Source: Linnemannia schmuckeri (lineage: Eukaryota > Mortierellomycota > Mortierellomycetes > Mortierellales > Mortierellaceae). Taken from it: DNA of 64,000 bases. The notes beneath the pieces were generated by a model. That model made no database searches, was not told the origin of the DNA, and worked only from the letters and a program-made list of their open reading frames with translations. The position numbers were made by a program, and so were the translations under genes. Numbering within the stretch: the stretch's first letter is position 1; every line of letters starts with the position of its first letter. Where the stretch lies: positions 1,612,001-1,676,000 of the forward strand of contig JANATG010000013.1 of the NCBI GenBank assembly GCA_029449235.1, in the 5' to 3' direction. Shown piece by piece: positions 1-10,792 of this stretch.

Positions 1-2602
1 AGCGGTCAATTCCGGATGGCTTGTGTTTTGAGGATGTCAATGAGAGTGTTGCGGAGGACAAAAGCGATGAGAATTGCGAAGAGGACGTCGGTCGAGACAT
101 TGACATCAACAACAGTGAGGAGAACAATGAGGAGCGGTGGTATTCGACGGCAACCATCCTCTTGCACCTCGCTGCCATTGGCGACCTCTATAAGCATCAG
201 TGTGAAGACAGAAACAATTTAGCGATGGATTATAGCACAGTTCCGACCCCAAAAACGTACCTCCAACCTCTGATCGACGCTTATCGTGTGAGGATGTCCG
301 CCAGGAAGAGGTCGACAGATACCGACTTTGGCTCTATCAACTTCACTCAGAACCCAACTTCAACTGTTCGACAGCTAATGAAGCGATTCTGGATGCGCAA
401 TGTGGAGGGCGCAGCCAGCTTGAGAAAGCGCCGCTTGAAAGGGCTACGCGACCGTGCGGACGTAAGCCTTTGCTTTTTCATGATGTTCCGTAGCGAAATC
501 ACGCGCCAGATCCGACTTCCGGATCTTTTCGCCCACGACGTCGAGCCCAACCGCAACAGAAATACGAAGGACGCCAGCTGCAGAAGAGACCAATTCGTGC
601 TTGGAGTCGTGCTGATGATGAGACAAGGCAAGACGAACAAGGACGGCAAGATTCAGTATGGAGTTGTAGTTCGGAACAAAGAAGTAGATGTGTGTCCCGT
701 TGGCGCCCTAGCCTTTTATCTGCTTGAGCTTTGGTCGGTAAGTGACGTGCATCGTGCATGCGGTAAATGTCAGCGCTCGACGCGTTGCTCATATCTCATT
801 TTAACAACACGTATTTAACAGTTTGCGCTCTTCCTCCCCCTCCTTTTTTTTTTTTTTTTTGGCTGTACTTAGAGTAAAAATAAGAAGGCGCCTGATCTGA
901 CCAACCCTAGATGGACCGACTACCATTTGCTGGCTGGCAACAAACCAATGGATGTATCGATGAATTACAATTCCCAATTCCAAGCGCAATCGGAAGCTCT
1001 TCATGAGAGCGGGATATTGGACAAGGGCTCAGTGACTCACCTTGGGCACAGGCACGGCGCCAGATTCGCGCATATGTGTGGATCTACGGTAGAGGCGATC
1101 GCTAAGCACGAGAACTGGGCATCGAACCGTCTCTCAACTCATTATCTCGAGGGTGTGGAGCTTTCAGAGGCCCTTCGATTGGCTGGATTTGACCGCGACC
1201 GTCTAGAGCGCTTTTGGCTGGCTCGGAACACTGTGATCCCCAGCATCGAGCTCCAAAAGCAGCTATTCCCTTTCATCGAGGATGCTTGCTCTAACACGTT
1301 CTGGGGGCTCATGATTGATAACATCATGTGTGACCGCGACGTTTTTCATGGACGCGATGAGTTGCGTGAGAAGCTGCGACGAGGTGAGTGCAAGGAAGTC
1401 AAGCAGGTGTACACGGACACGGATATGCAGACCGTGCTGTCGAATGAAGCCATTTCAAGGAAGCGCCATCTTAGCCTTCTCGCCCACCTGCGAAAGGTTA
1501 TCCTTCAGGATGCGGTTGTCATCCTGTCCGAGGGTGGTGCTGCCGCCTCGCACCCTGTTTTCGATCACCCTGTCTTCAAAACACCTGCGTTTCAAGAGTT
1601 CCAGCAAGCCTTGCTGGAGAGCATGAGGGATCCCTCTCCTCATACGGATTCCCTCGCATCTGCCACACCCTCATCCAGCTGGAGTTTGACAGGGTCGGTG
1701 CGAGGCTTGGTGTCCAAGATGCTGCGATCCGGGGCTTGCAGCAAAGTCAGCAAACCGGACTTCAAAGTTTGCACGTCGGCATGAATGCTCTAGCAGCTAC
1801 CTTACAAGCTCAGAATGATAGGACAGCATCCGAGCTGAAGGACTTGAAGCGGTGCATTGGCAACAATGGCATGCTGACAGGCAACAAACGACAATGTTTG
1901 AACAAGGATGCCGTTCGATCTCAGTTAATGCAAGCTCTCAAGTCAACTGTGGAAGCTGTGGTGGCGCTTAGCGAGGTAGATGAGGTGGAGGTCAGTGACG
2001 ACGTCAACGGCAGTGTAGCGAGCCAGAATGCCACTATGGCTGCCGCCACTGCTCTTCTTCAGCTTCCAGAGCCAGACGCTGGCCAGCAAGAACCGAGATC
2101 TCTGAGCTCTTCGACTGCAGACTTTTCGAGGGACGCGCACCGCCGCGCAGCTCTGGCCACTTTCAATCCCAGCGGCAATATCGAGGACAGAATACGACAA
2201 GTAGCCGCCTTGGTCGCCGACGAGAAGAGGGCGAGGGGAGAGACCCAACATGATATGCCACTAATACCCGAGTGCAAGTTGATCCCACGACCGAATACAC
2301 TTGACCAACTGTGGCAAGAGTGGTTCTACCACGGCGTCAATGGGTCCCCCTCCATCGTGGAGCTAAACAAGCGGTTCGGTTCAGCGTGGCGCGGTAAAGA
2401 TGCACAGCTCTACAAGTGGAAGAAGGACATTGTACATTCGGTTCTACGCTCTATCCCAGCTGGTTTGCAGGTCGACAAGACCGCCGTGAACAATGCACTT
2501 GCCTCCGTAAGACGGCAAATCGATACTATTGGCTCTATTGATAAATACTACAAAGCTCTTCCCAAAGCACCCTCGAGAAAGTACGCAAAGAGAAATGAAT
2601 AA
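1..2602 (+). mobile_element. Crypton-type DNA transposon, 5'-truncated by the window edge
   Basis: The whole stretch is accounted for by one gene with the Crypton layout: a tyrosine-recombinase (phage-integrase-like) region followed by a GCR1-type DNA-binding region at the C terminus. Family knowledge: Cryptons move by site-specific recombination, have no terminal inverted repeats and leave only very short target duplications, so their limits are hard to see. I found no inverted repeat around 2602. The 3' limit given is simply the stop codon; the true element may extend into 2603-2780. Confidence 0.75.
3..2602 (+). pseudogene. Crypton tyrosine recombinase with GCR1-like C-terminal domain, apparently frameshifted
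   Basis: The frame is open to the window edge, so the N terminus is missing. Exon 1 ends at 737 (donor GTAAGT at 738). A 135-bp intron rich in T follows, and exon 2 starts at 873 in phase 0. Exon 1 holds the QGKTN...YGVV...CPVGALAFYL region typical of fungal Crypton recombinases and a candidate first catalytic Arg in MMFRSEITRQ. Exon 2 holds HGAR at 1053-1064 (the HxxR motif), W at 1116 and the nucleophile candidate Y at 1143 (STHYL). The C-terminal part, in another frame, runs through about 1679-2602 and carries a GCR1_C-like region (LDQLWQEWFYH...W..K....Y.WKK). The change of frame at about 1640-1690 has no plausible GT...AG intron, so it looks like a one-base deletion or an assembly error. 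If real, the copy cannot make full-length transposase. Confidence 0.7.
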
Positions 2603-3105
2603 ACACATTAAACACATAGCGATCAGTCCCTACTGCTGTAATGGCAACTGGTTCAGTCAAGTCGGTTGTTATCAATCAGAGTGGTAGCCCAAAGGGCATC
2701 GTTGCCTTCATCTACATGTGATTTTCTCCCTTTCTCTTGTTTGTCCGTGTTCTCCTTTGCCTAGGAATGAAGTGGCGATAATAAAAAATGCTTACTCCTC
2801 ACCACAAGCGTCAATTCTATAGGTCCCAAAACCTGTTTCTTGGTCAGAAGATGTTCAATGATCAGCAAGCTCGTTCTTCTTCCATCAGTCATCGGAAACT
2901 AGTAAGCTTTTTTTTTTTTTTCTTTCAAAGCCACTCCGGGCGAAGCCACTTTGGTCACTCTCCCTCGTTGGGCCTCGGACATTATCTAATTTCCCTTAGC
3001 AAACCAGGGGCGAGTATAAAAGAGCACGCATCTCTGCCTCTTTCTTTCCCAGCTTTCCACTTTTCACCTCCTGCTTCATTCATCTTATAGCCTCACTGCT
3101 TCATA
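2603..3105. promoter_or_regulatory. Promoter and 5' leader region of pirin 1
   Basis: This gap has no convincing reading frame. It holds a T13 tract at about 2908, two copies of AAGCCAC (2928-2934 and 2943-2949) spaced 15 bp apart, and a canonical TATAAA at 3015-3020. The TATA box lies about 86 bp before the ATG, so transcription would start at about 3045-3050 and give a leader of about 60 nt. AAGCCAC recurs upstream of the other two pirin copies, which suggests a shared regulatory site (inference). Confidence 0.55.
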
Positions 3106-3987
3106 ATGACTATGCTCACTCCTCTTTCCCGATCCATCATAAAGTCCGTCCTCTCCAAGGAACAGTCCGAGGGCGTTGGCGCCACGATCCGTCGGTCCAT
3201 TGGCCGTCCAGAGCTCCGTAACCACGACCCATTTCTTATGCTCGACGAGTTTGACTCCAACGCAACTGGCGGCTTCCCTGATCACCCTCACCGCGGCTTC
3301 GAGACTGTGACCTATATGCTCGAGGGAAAAGTTCAGCATGAGGATTTTGCGGGTCACAAGGGAACCATCGGACCTGGCGACTTGCAGTGGATGACCGCCG
3401 GGCGCGGTATTGTCCATTCGGAGATGCCAGTCAAGACCGAGCCACGGATCCATGGACTTCAGCTCTGGATCAACTTGCCTAAGGAGCACAAGATGTGTGA
3501 GCCACAGTACCAGGAGCTCCGCGATAATCAGATCCCTCGTGCCACCCCCCAAGATGGTGTCGTCGTCAAGGTCATTGCTGGCGAGTCTCATGGTGTCAAG
3601 TCCCAGGTCTACACTCGCACCCCCACCATGTACCTCGACTTCAAGATGGACAAGAACAAGACTGTCACTCAGGCCATCCCCTCGACCTTCACGGGATTCA
3701 TCTACATGCTCAAGGGCAAAGCCTACATCGGTGACAAGGAGTTTGAGGGCAGAGCGCATCACACTCTTACATTTTCTGAGGACGGTGCTGAGACGGTTAA
3801 GATCCAGACTAAGGAAGAGGACGCACATTTTGTATTCATTGCCGGCGAACCCTTGAAGGAACCCATTGTGCAACACGGCCCTTTTGTCATGAATACGGAG
3901 AAGGAGATCTACGAGACCTTTGTGGATTACCAATACACCCAGAATGGATTCGAGCGCGCCCGCAACTGGCGCTCGACCATTGCCTAA
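3106..3987 (+). CDS. Pirin 1 (cupin-fold, metal-binding protein)
   Basis: A single-exon 293-aa protein of normal pirin length. Pirins are bicupins whose N-terminal barrel binds one Fe(II). Human pirin is a nuclear, iron-dependent co-regulator of NF-kB, and several homologues have quercetin 2,3-dioxygenase activity. The four metal ligands are all present: H60 and H62 in HPHRG, H104 and E106 in IVHSEM. The N-terminal PELRNHDPFLMLDEF block and the C-terminal cupin with GESHGVKS are also typical. The first ATG after the TATA box is used; there is no clear targeting signal. It ends 308 bp from the convergent NADH dehydrogenase. Bases 3565-3749 are identical to pirin 2. The physiological substrate or partner cannot be told from sequence. 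Confidence 0.95.
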   Translation: MTMLTPLSRSIIKSVLSKEQSEGVGATIRRSIGRPELRNHDPFLMLDEFDSNATGGFPDHPHRGFETVTYMLEGKVQHEDFAGHKGTIGPGDLQWMTAGRGIVHSEMPVKTEPRIHGLQLWINLPKEHKMCEPQYQELRDNQIPRATPQDGVVVKVIAGESHGVKSQVYTRTPTMYLDFKMDKNKTVTQAIPSTFTGFIYMLKGKAYIGDKEFEGRAHHTLTFSEDGAETVKIQTKEEDAHFVFIAGEPLKEPIVQHGPFVMNTEKEIYETFVDYQYTQNGFERARNWRSTIA

Positions 3988-4295
3988 ATGCTATTTTCTG
4001 CTATTCGACACCCCCATTTTCTTACCCTTGTAAAATACTTATTCAACACGACAATAAATACTCGACCACAAAGAGGCCGTACGTATGTTAGATGTGCACC
4101 CTTTCTGTCACATCTATTGCAAACATCCCAAGGAGAAATACATACAAGAAAAAAAATGCGATTGGTATTCATTATGAAGATGCGTGGGGGGAGAAGGGTG
4201 TGGGTGTGCGTGGGTGTGAACGTATCCATATCTAATCATCAACGACAAGGAAGGAAAAAAAAAATAACAAAATAACAAGGGCGATCGATGACTCT

Positions 4296-6317
4296 TTACT
4301 CGCGAGAGACATCGCGTCCAAAGACCTTGGACTTCATCCAATCTCCAACAACCAAGAAACGGTTCCTGAAGCTGAACATGTTGGAAATATAGACCGAGCG
4401 CCAGAAGACATATGTGGCAACTCCTCCGACCGAGACATTGCCGTTCAAGAAGGGCAGATCTGCAATAGCCTTGTCTGATCCAATGTAAGCCAACGATCCC
4501 TGGTGAGAGTACTCAAAGGGAGTAATCTTCTTGTTCTGACCCTCTTCTATCCTGGCCAAGCTCTCGAAAACCGAAGCCAAGTAGAGACCCTGCTGGGTGG
4601 CGACCTGGGCAGTGGGGGCGTACTTGGAGAAGGTGCAGTCTCCGATAGCGTACACGTCGGGAGCACCGGCAACGCGCATGTAATCATCAACGAGGACACC
4701 GCGGGGAGAAGTCTGCGACTCCTTGAGGCGGGCCATCAGCTTGCGGGCCAAGGGACGGGGGCAGTTTCCGGTAGCCCAGACCAAAAGACCATAGGGAATC
4801 GAGACCAGGTTCTTGTTGGCATCCATGACCTTAATTTCCTTGTCTGCGACCTCCTTGACCATCGTCTTTGTCAAGACCTCGATCTTGTTCTGCTTGAATG
4901 TGCTCTCAGTGTACTGAATCAACTGCGACGAGAACATGGGCAAGACGTTGGGAAGAGCCTCGACAAGGGTGATCCTGAACTTGTCGGCCAACTCGGGGTA
5001 CCAGACCTCCAGATCGTCCTTCAAGAAATCGTGCAACTCTGCGGCGTACTCGACTCCGGTGGGGCCTCCTCCAACGACAACCATGTGCAACAGACGGTTA
5101 ACCTCCTCGGGGGCCTGCTTGGCGAACCCTGCAGACTCGACACAGTCCATCAAACGGGTCCTGATCTTTTGAGCATCCCAAACCTCCTTCAAGAAGCAGG
5201 CAAACTCTCTTACGCCGGCCATGCCAAAGGTCTGGTTGTCTGCTCCGATAGCCATGACCAGGTAGTCGTAGGGGATAGTGGTATTGCTGACCGATCCCTT
5301 GATGTCCGACACATCTATCAATTGGATAGAAAGGAGAATACGAATTAGTCGTTAAAGCCCATTTTACACACACACGCACATACACTTGAGATTTTTATAC
5401 ATCTTAACCTGGTACAAGTAAAAAAAAAAAGAAACTTACCAGTGATACGGATGGTCTTGCTCTCGGGGTCAATATCGGTACATTCACTCTCATAGAACTT
5501 GACGTTGCGGCTCTTGTGTTGGGTAATGAAGCGGATGGGCTCCATGATCGAACGCAACTCGATGGTTCCGACGGTACAGCTGGGCAGCAAGGGTGTGAAC
5601 AAGAAGTAGTTACGGGGAGACACGACCATCTACAGAAACAAGTAAGGTTTTTGTGTATGTGTAAGTTCACAATTGATCTGGATAGTTCATAAGGTTTCCC
5701 TCTAGTCCTGTGTTTCCTACTGTTTTCCACGAGCAAATTGATCCTGTCAGACTAAGTAGAGTACATACCACGTTGTAATCGTCGGTGTTGATGGACTTCA
5801 AGAAGGAGACGGCACCCCATCCACTTCCGAGCACGACGACGGTGCGCTTCTTAGGGTCGAAGGGCTTCTGCTCCAGAGGGTGGCGCTTGTTATAGATCTC
5901 TACAATAATAAACATTCAATGGCAACTTTGTTGTTTAGTGTTGATCATCTCCGACACATGGCTATGACATGACGAGTACCTGTGCTCATCTTTTTTTTTT
6001 TTTTTTTTTTTCTCTTTTCGTTTCCAGGAATAATGACACATATTACACACAGACATACCATAGACACCGTATCCGATAGCACCGACAGTTCCAAGCTGAA
6101 CAACACGCTTCAAGGTGCGGAGGCGGGACCAGCGCTTCTTGGGCTGGGGGGCAGCAGGTGTAGGAGCAGCAGCAGTAGTCTTGCCGGCAGTGGCCATGGT
6201 GGCTCCAGCGTTGGTCGAGTTAAAGCGAGCACCGCTGATCATGGCTGTGCGAGACGTCATGATTCTTGGGGTAGCAGCGGCAACACGGACCGCTTGTGCG
6301 GCTATAAGCCATTTCAT
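4296..6317 (-). CDS. Mitochondrial type II (alternative) NADH:ubiquinone oxidoreductase
   Basis: Four exons: 6317-6059, 5899-5769, 5629-5440 and 5314-4296, giving 532 aa. This single-subunit flavoenzyme passes electrons from NADH to ubiquinone without pumping protons, at the mitochondrial inner membrane. Visible are an Arg/Ser/Thr-rich presequence with few acidic residues (about residues 1-75), a short hydrophobic segment near 80, the FAD-binding GSGWGA (about 111), the SPRNYFLFTPLLPS signature, the NADH-binding GGGPTG (about 275), and the C-terminal membrane-anchor region WRSVY...NRFLV...W. No EF-hand insertion is seen. The hydrophobic segment after the presequence resembles external (NDE) enzymes, but topology is an inference. 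The ATG at 6317 is the first Met in the basic leader; internal Mets downstream are possible alternatives. Confidence 0.93.
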
Positions 6318-8497
6318 TTAAACGATGGCAGAATATGAGGGTGCAAAAAGTACGCTCGGTGTTAGTTGTCGAGGAATTTGGCAAGTGGTTCAACCATTTT
6401 GTTGTTATTGTCATTGCTGTTATTCCTGCTGCTGCTGATGCTGCTGCTGTTTTTGTATTGCTACTGTTGCTGCTGTTATAATAGTATAGTTGTTGTCGCT
6501 GCTGCTGCTACTGTTGCCGTTATTACGTTATTGTGATTGGTTTTATTGCCCTCTTGTCGGTCTGTCTGCCTGGCCGATGTTGACGGAGAATAATTCCGTC
6601 AGCAGTGCCGTATATGGGCAGTTTGCTCTTCTTTTTTGGGTCTTTTTCTGGGGTCACCATCATCCTGTGCTTGAATCATGGATAGATAGATAAGAAACAG
6701 TGTCCCTGTCCACTTTGCATACACACACAATAGTATGTCAGAGCGAGATCTGCCCTCTTGTCCTGATGTCGATGGATGGATCGCACTCCTGAGTGATTGC
6801 GTGCTACACTCTGTCTGTCTTTTCAGATTTACCCACGCACGCTCTCCCTGATCTCAGACGTGTTGTTGCTGTTGTTATTGATTGTATGTCGAATCAACAG
6901 AAAGGAAAGAAACAAAAGTTCTGCAAGTGATTCCTCCGAGTCGTAGGTGTGTGTGTGTGTCTTGTATATGAACGTCCCAGAAAGGATGAACACAAAAAGA
7001 GCGATTAGATCTGGATCAAGACGGGCGCGTGGAATCTCGGGAGGGGAGGACCACCATGCAATCATATAAAAGCGCGTTGCTCCAGTATGATCCAGTATTT
7101 TTATTGAGGTGGGGTCGATTGTTGTTGTTTTGTTGTTGGTGGTGGAGTCGGTTGTCCTACTGTCCGTTGTCTGTGGCTTCCTTGCTTGTTGAGTGAATGA
7201 GTAGTGTTGCTTGTTGTTGGTGTTTACCTCTGATGAACGACATTATGTATAAGGGGTTGTGAGGGTGAGTGGAGAGAGAGTAGGTGGAGGAAGAAAGAAG
7301 AAAAGCAGAAGTAGAAGAAAAAGAAGGAAAAGGGAAAAGGGGCAAAAGAGAGGGAGGAGGGGAGTCAAACAGAAGGACCAGAGGGAGAAGACACAGGAAA
7401 TAACATCATTCCTTCATATCTCAGCAATCATAGAAGACAAACCAGACAGATAGATCGGACATCAATATGATGATACGCAACCCTCGCTTCTTTCTCCCTC
7501 TCTTCACAATTCTCATTGCCATTGTTGTTCTCATTCTGCCACTCCCACCTCCACACATTTTACTCTTGCTCACTCTCACCTTCCTCCACGGACTGCAAAA
7601 ATACACGACAGAACACAGTACATCCAGACGGCCAGTTGATCTACTTAGATGACACATTTCTGACCAAAACTGGGCTACCTTGTTGTTTGTCCTTGGGTCA
7701 ATCGTCTTTCTCGTCGGAGACCTGGACTACTCAACCCTTCACGACAAGAACAACAAACATGTTCCAGCTGGTCCCTTCTTTACTCCCAGATCAGAGTTCA
7801 GACCCTTATCTTATCACCACAACCGCTATGTTTTCAACCACAGCTAACAAAAAACCAGCAAATCACTCCGAAAAAGCCGACCGTCTCGGTTCAGCCAGAA
7901 ATGCCACGTTTGTCTTTGAATACTTCATTCATTCTTGTGGCCAAGTCAATGCTGCAAAAGAAGGAAATATTAAAAAAACACGGCGAAGTGCGTCAAGCTC
8001 GTTTATTACCAAACTGTCCCGTCTTCCTTCTCCACAGCACCTAATAGAGTCATTCCGAGCCGGTCTTTCATGTGTCTGCCTCTACAAGTCCATACTCCAC
8101 ATTCCCCATTTTCAAGTCAACGTTCTAGTGGATAAGGTTCCGTGTCTCTATCTGTTCATGATTGCAACGTGGAATCTGGGGTGTCTACTCATTTTTCATC
8201 CTGGGGCACAAGATGGGGGTCGCTTTTTCCTGGAGACTCTTCGGGAGCATAATTGCTTCCATGCATGTATGCGGGGTACTTCTACCCCGCAAGTGCACAA
8301 TACAGGCATTTCAGTTTAGTCTCGGAAAAGAGGGAGTTATATAGAATGTCACAGTGAATTTGTACGACGGCTTTGTTTTTTTTTTTCGTTTCATTCCAAG
8401 AGAGGGGGTGTGACAAATGCAATACAAATCAACACTTCGGTCAAAAAGGATGTGTTTATTCCTGGTTGTGTGTAGCCGGTTGTGGATGCTGGGTTCG
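6318..8497. other. Gene-free interval between NADH dehydrogenase and the small membrane gene
   Basis: About 2.2 kb with no gene I can support. The first 200 bp, next to the NADH dehydrogenase start, are built from interrupted TGC/TTG triplets (about 6400-6530). A purine-rich block (GA/AAG) at 7260-7400 is followed by its pyrimidine-rich counterpart at 7480-7600. A TATAAA lies at about 7065 on the plus strand without an obvious gene behind it. The longest frame (7516-8319, plus) lacks family resemblance; see the rejected list. Confidence 0.5.
6400..6530. repeat. Interrupted CTG/TTG trinucleotide-rich tract upstream of the NADH dehydrogenase
   Basis: The plus strand repeatedly shows TGC, TGT and CTG triplets (for example four consecutive CTG units near 6430), read as CAG/CAA on the coding strand. 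It sits 80-210 bp upstream of the minus-strand start codon, so it is promoter or 5' leader sequence rather than protein-coding. Confidence 0.6.
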
Positions 8498-9070
8498 TCA
8501 GAGGGAGATGGCTCCGTCTATCACTCGCCCATCGGTCCAGAAGGCCTTGCCATGGCAGTCGTAATAAACAACATGCCGTGTTTCTCTGCCAAGCGACAGC
8601 TCCCGTTGACAGATCTCCCTTCCCGTGGAACCCAGTGCTAAACTGTAGAGGACAATCTCAAGAAGAGAGATAAATCCGAGTCCAAAGAGGCGGTAGATGG
8701 TGACGACGTACTCGAAATAGGTCACCACGGCCATAATCATATATCCTGGCTTCTTGGTCATGGCAGCTGATATCCCGAACATTGCGCTTGTGATGACCAT
8801 TGCCAGACTCGCAAAGACGAGGTGTTGACCTGATACTAAAAGTACATCGCAAAAAAAACGCAGCGTTAGTTTATGGGTATAGTGTAGGGTTGAAATGAGC
8901 GAGGAAATGGGACGATGATACTGAACGTTACCTTGTGAAGTAGCATCGAGTTGAACAAGGTGAGGCGGCGAGAGTTGGGCAGTCTGGATAATAGCGCAGA
9001 GACACACAGCAACAAGCACAAAACTGGGCCAGTCAAAGGTAACGAAAGATGAAGAGGAGGAAATGGACAT
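8498..9070 (-). CDS. Small multi-pass membrane protein of unknown function
   Basis: Two exons, 9070-8932 and 8836-8498 or 8835-8498 depending on the exact acceptor base; phase requires 8835. This gives 158 aa, with a GTAACG donor and a TTTTAG acceptor. I do not recognise the family. The chain has about four hydrophobic stretches: near residues 14-32 (FVLVAVCLCAII), 50-70 (LVFASLAMVITSAMFG), 77-95 (YMIMAVVTYFEYVV) and 100-118 (FISLLEIVLYSLAL). A polar tail follows with several acidic and basic residues. The start ATG opens a Ser-rich N terminus without a cleavable-signal look. It lies head-to-head with pirin 2 (810 bp apart). It differs from the three-exon membrane family downstream. Confidence 0.65.
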   Translation of the reverse strand: MSISSSSSFVTFDWPSFVLVAVCLCAIIQTAQLSPPHLVQLDATSQGNVQYHRPISSLISTLHYTHKLTLRFFCDVLLVSGQHLVFASLAMVITSAMFGISAAMTKKPGYMIMAVVTYFEYVVTIYRLFGLGFISLLEIVLYSLALGSTGREICQRELSLGRETRHVVYYDCHGKAFWTDGRVIDGAISL

Positions 9071-9880
9071 CGTGTGAGTTATTTGATCTCTTGAAGGACG
9101 AAAGAAGAAAGAAAGGAGAAGAACAAGTGAGGAGGTTGTATCGACCCGTCTTTTTATTTACTCGTTGCTTGCCCCCCTTTGCCCCCTTTTGTGGCATTAT
9201 TCCCATTTTGTGATTCATGCGACCAGCAAGACAGACAGAGGATGCAGTTAAAAGATTGACAACAGGCAAGTAATCATTCAGGGTTAACTCCCTCAAAAAC
9301 AAAAGGAGGAAAAAAAAAAAGTGGCTCCGTAGATTATCCTACTGTGTATTTACAGATATACATTCTCCTCGGCGCGACATCATGCCTTTATCTTTTCAAG
9401 AGAGAGGAAGTGCTCGTCCGTGACGATGATATGCTTTACTGCTTCGATATCCTCCCTCCATGCCCAACAACAAGCGGATTCAAAGGGTTCCAGATCTTTC
9501 GAGATAATTGTGACCTGTAATCACGTAAACCATGCAAGGGTGGGGCCTTCTTTGGGACCTGTCTTTATAAGAGCTGATTGCAGATGGGCGATCGCTGATC
9601 ATTTTCCTTGGTCAGAAAAACAAGATTTAAGATCAGCTAAGCCACAAATGAGTGGCTTAGTCAACTTCCTTTTACCCTCCCAGTGCGACCTGACAAACCA
9701 TAGTCAACGGGAAAAAGTATAAAGAGGACCACCTTCAAGTATTGCCTAACGTTTCTTCTCAACAAAATCAACACACTTCACTTTTCCATATCGACAAGAG
9801 TTTTACTCTTCATTATCATACTACCTACCCACACTTCAACAAAAACCACTTCCACCAAAACAACAAAAACATCAACACCA
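9071..9880. promoter_or_regulatory. Divergent promoter region of the small membrane gene and pirin 2
   Basis: No reading frame stands out. At 9637-9660 there is a perfect 9-bp inverted repeat, CTAAGCCAC, six bases, GTGGCTTAG, followed by TCAA. A TATAAA lies at 9718-9723, 58 bp further on. The leader to the pirin 2 ATG is A/C-rich, as in many fungal 5' leaders. The dyad is the kind of site a dimeric regulator binds; half of it is also found before pirins 1 and 3. Confidence 0.55.
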
Positions 9881-10792
9881 ATGGCGACTTCTTCCCTCTC
9901 TCGTATGGCACCAGCTCTGGCTGCTCGAGCCTCCCGGACCATCGCAAAGGCTGTCCTCTCCAAGGAACAGTCCGAGGGTGTCGGTGCTCGTGTCCGCAGA
10001 TCCATCGGACGTCCCGAACTCCGTAACCACGACCCTTTCCTCATGCTCGATGAGTTCAACGTCGACAAGAACGGCGGCTTCCCCGACCACCCACACCGTG
10101 GTTTCGAGACGGTGACCTACATGCTCGAGGGTCAGTTCCAGCACGAGGACTTTGCAGGACACAAGGGAACCATCGGACCTGGCGACTTGCAGTGGATGAC
10201 CGCTGGTCGTGGTATTGTCCACTCGGAAATGCCTGTCAAGTCGCAGACCCGTGCTCATGGTCTCCAGCTCTGGATCAACTTGCCCAAGGAACACAAGATG
10301 TGTGAGCCTCAGTACCAGGAACTCCTCGATGGACAGATCCCTCGTGCTACTCCTCAGGACGGTGTCGTTGTCAAGGTCATTGCTGGCGAGTCTCATGGTG
10401 TCAAGTCCCAGGTCTACACTCGCACCCCCACCATGTACCTCGACTTCAAGATGGACAAGAACAAGACTGTCACTCAGGCCATCCCCTCGACCTTCACGGG
10501 ATTCATCTACATGCTCAAGGGCAAAGCCTACATCGGTGACAAGGAGTTTGAGGGTAATGCACACCACACTCTCACCCTCTCGGAAGACGGCGCTGAAACG
10601 GTCAAGATCCAGACCAAGGACGAGGATGCACACTTTGTGTTCATTGCCGGTGAACCCCTGAAGGAGCCCATTGTGCAGCATGGTCCCTTTGTCATGAATA
10701 CGGAGAAGGAGATCTACGATACCTTTGTCGACTACCAGTATGCCAAGAACGGATTCGAGCGCGCCCGTAACTGGAGCTCCACCATCGCCTAA
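9881..10792 (+). CDS. Pirin 2 (cupin-fold, metal-binding protein)
   Basis: A single-exon 303-aa pirin, close to 90% identical to pirin 1 by eye but with a different, longer N terminus (MATSSLSRMAPALAARAS) that is basic, Ala/Ser-rich and free of acidic residues. That raises the possibility of mitochondrial targeting, an inference. Metal ligands H70, H72, H114 and E116 are intact. Bases 10370-10554 are identical to 3565-3749 in pirin 1, including all synonymous sites, although both flanks differ at many third positions. A TATA box 158 bp upstream and an upstream dyad suggest strong, regulated transcription. It is followed on the same strand by membrane-family gene A. Confidence 0.95.
   Translation: MATSSLSRMAPALAARASRTIAKAVLSKEQSEGVGARVRRSIGRPELRNHDPFLMLDEFNVDKNGGFPDHPHRGFETVTYMLEGQFQHEDFAGHKGTIGPGDLQWMTAGRGIVHSEMPVKSQTRAHGLQLWINLPKEHKMCEPQYQELLDGQIPRATPQDGVVVKVIAGESHGVKSQVYTRTPTMYLDFKMDKNKTVTQAIPSTFTGFIYMLKGKAYIGDKEFEGNAHHTLTLSEDGAETVKIQTKDEDAHFVFIAGEPLKEPIVQHGPFVMNTEKEIYDTFVDYQYAKNGFERARNWSSTIA

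Noticed and set aside
3085..3933. Long minus-strand frames opposite the pirin genes (also 9872-10879)
   Set aside because: They mirror the codon bias of the pirin genes and recur in both copies only because the coding strands are similar.
7157..7345. Minus-strand ATG TCG TTC ATC AGA followed by GTAAAC after a CT-rich leader, resembling a first exon
   Set aside because: I could not find in-frame downstream exons with coding character; one five-codon exon is not enough.
7516..8319. Long plus-strand frame (187 codons from the ATG at 7759)
   Set aside because: No recognisable domain, composition that shifts along its length, start only by a non-ATG codon or an internal Met, and no promoter-like sequence or intron evidence.
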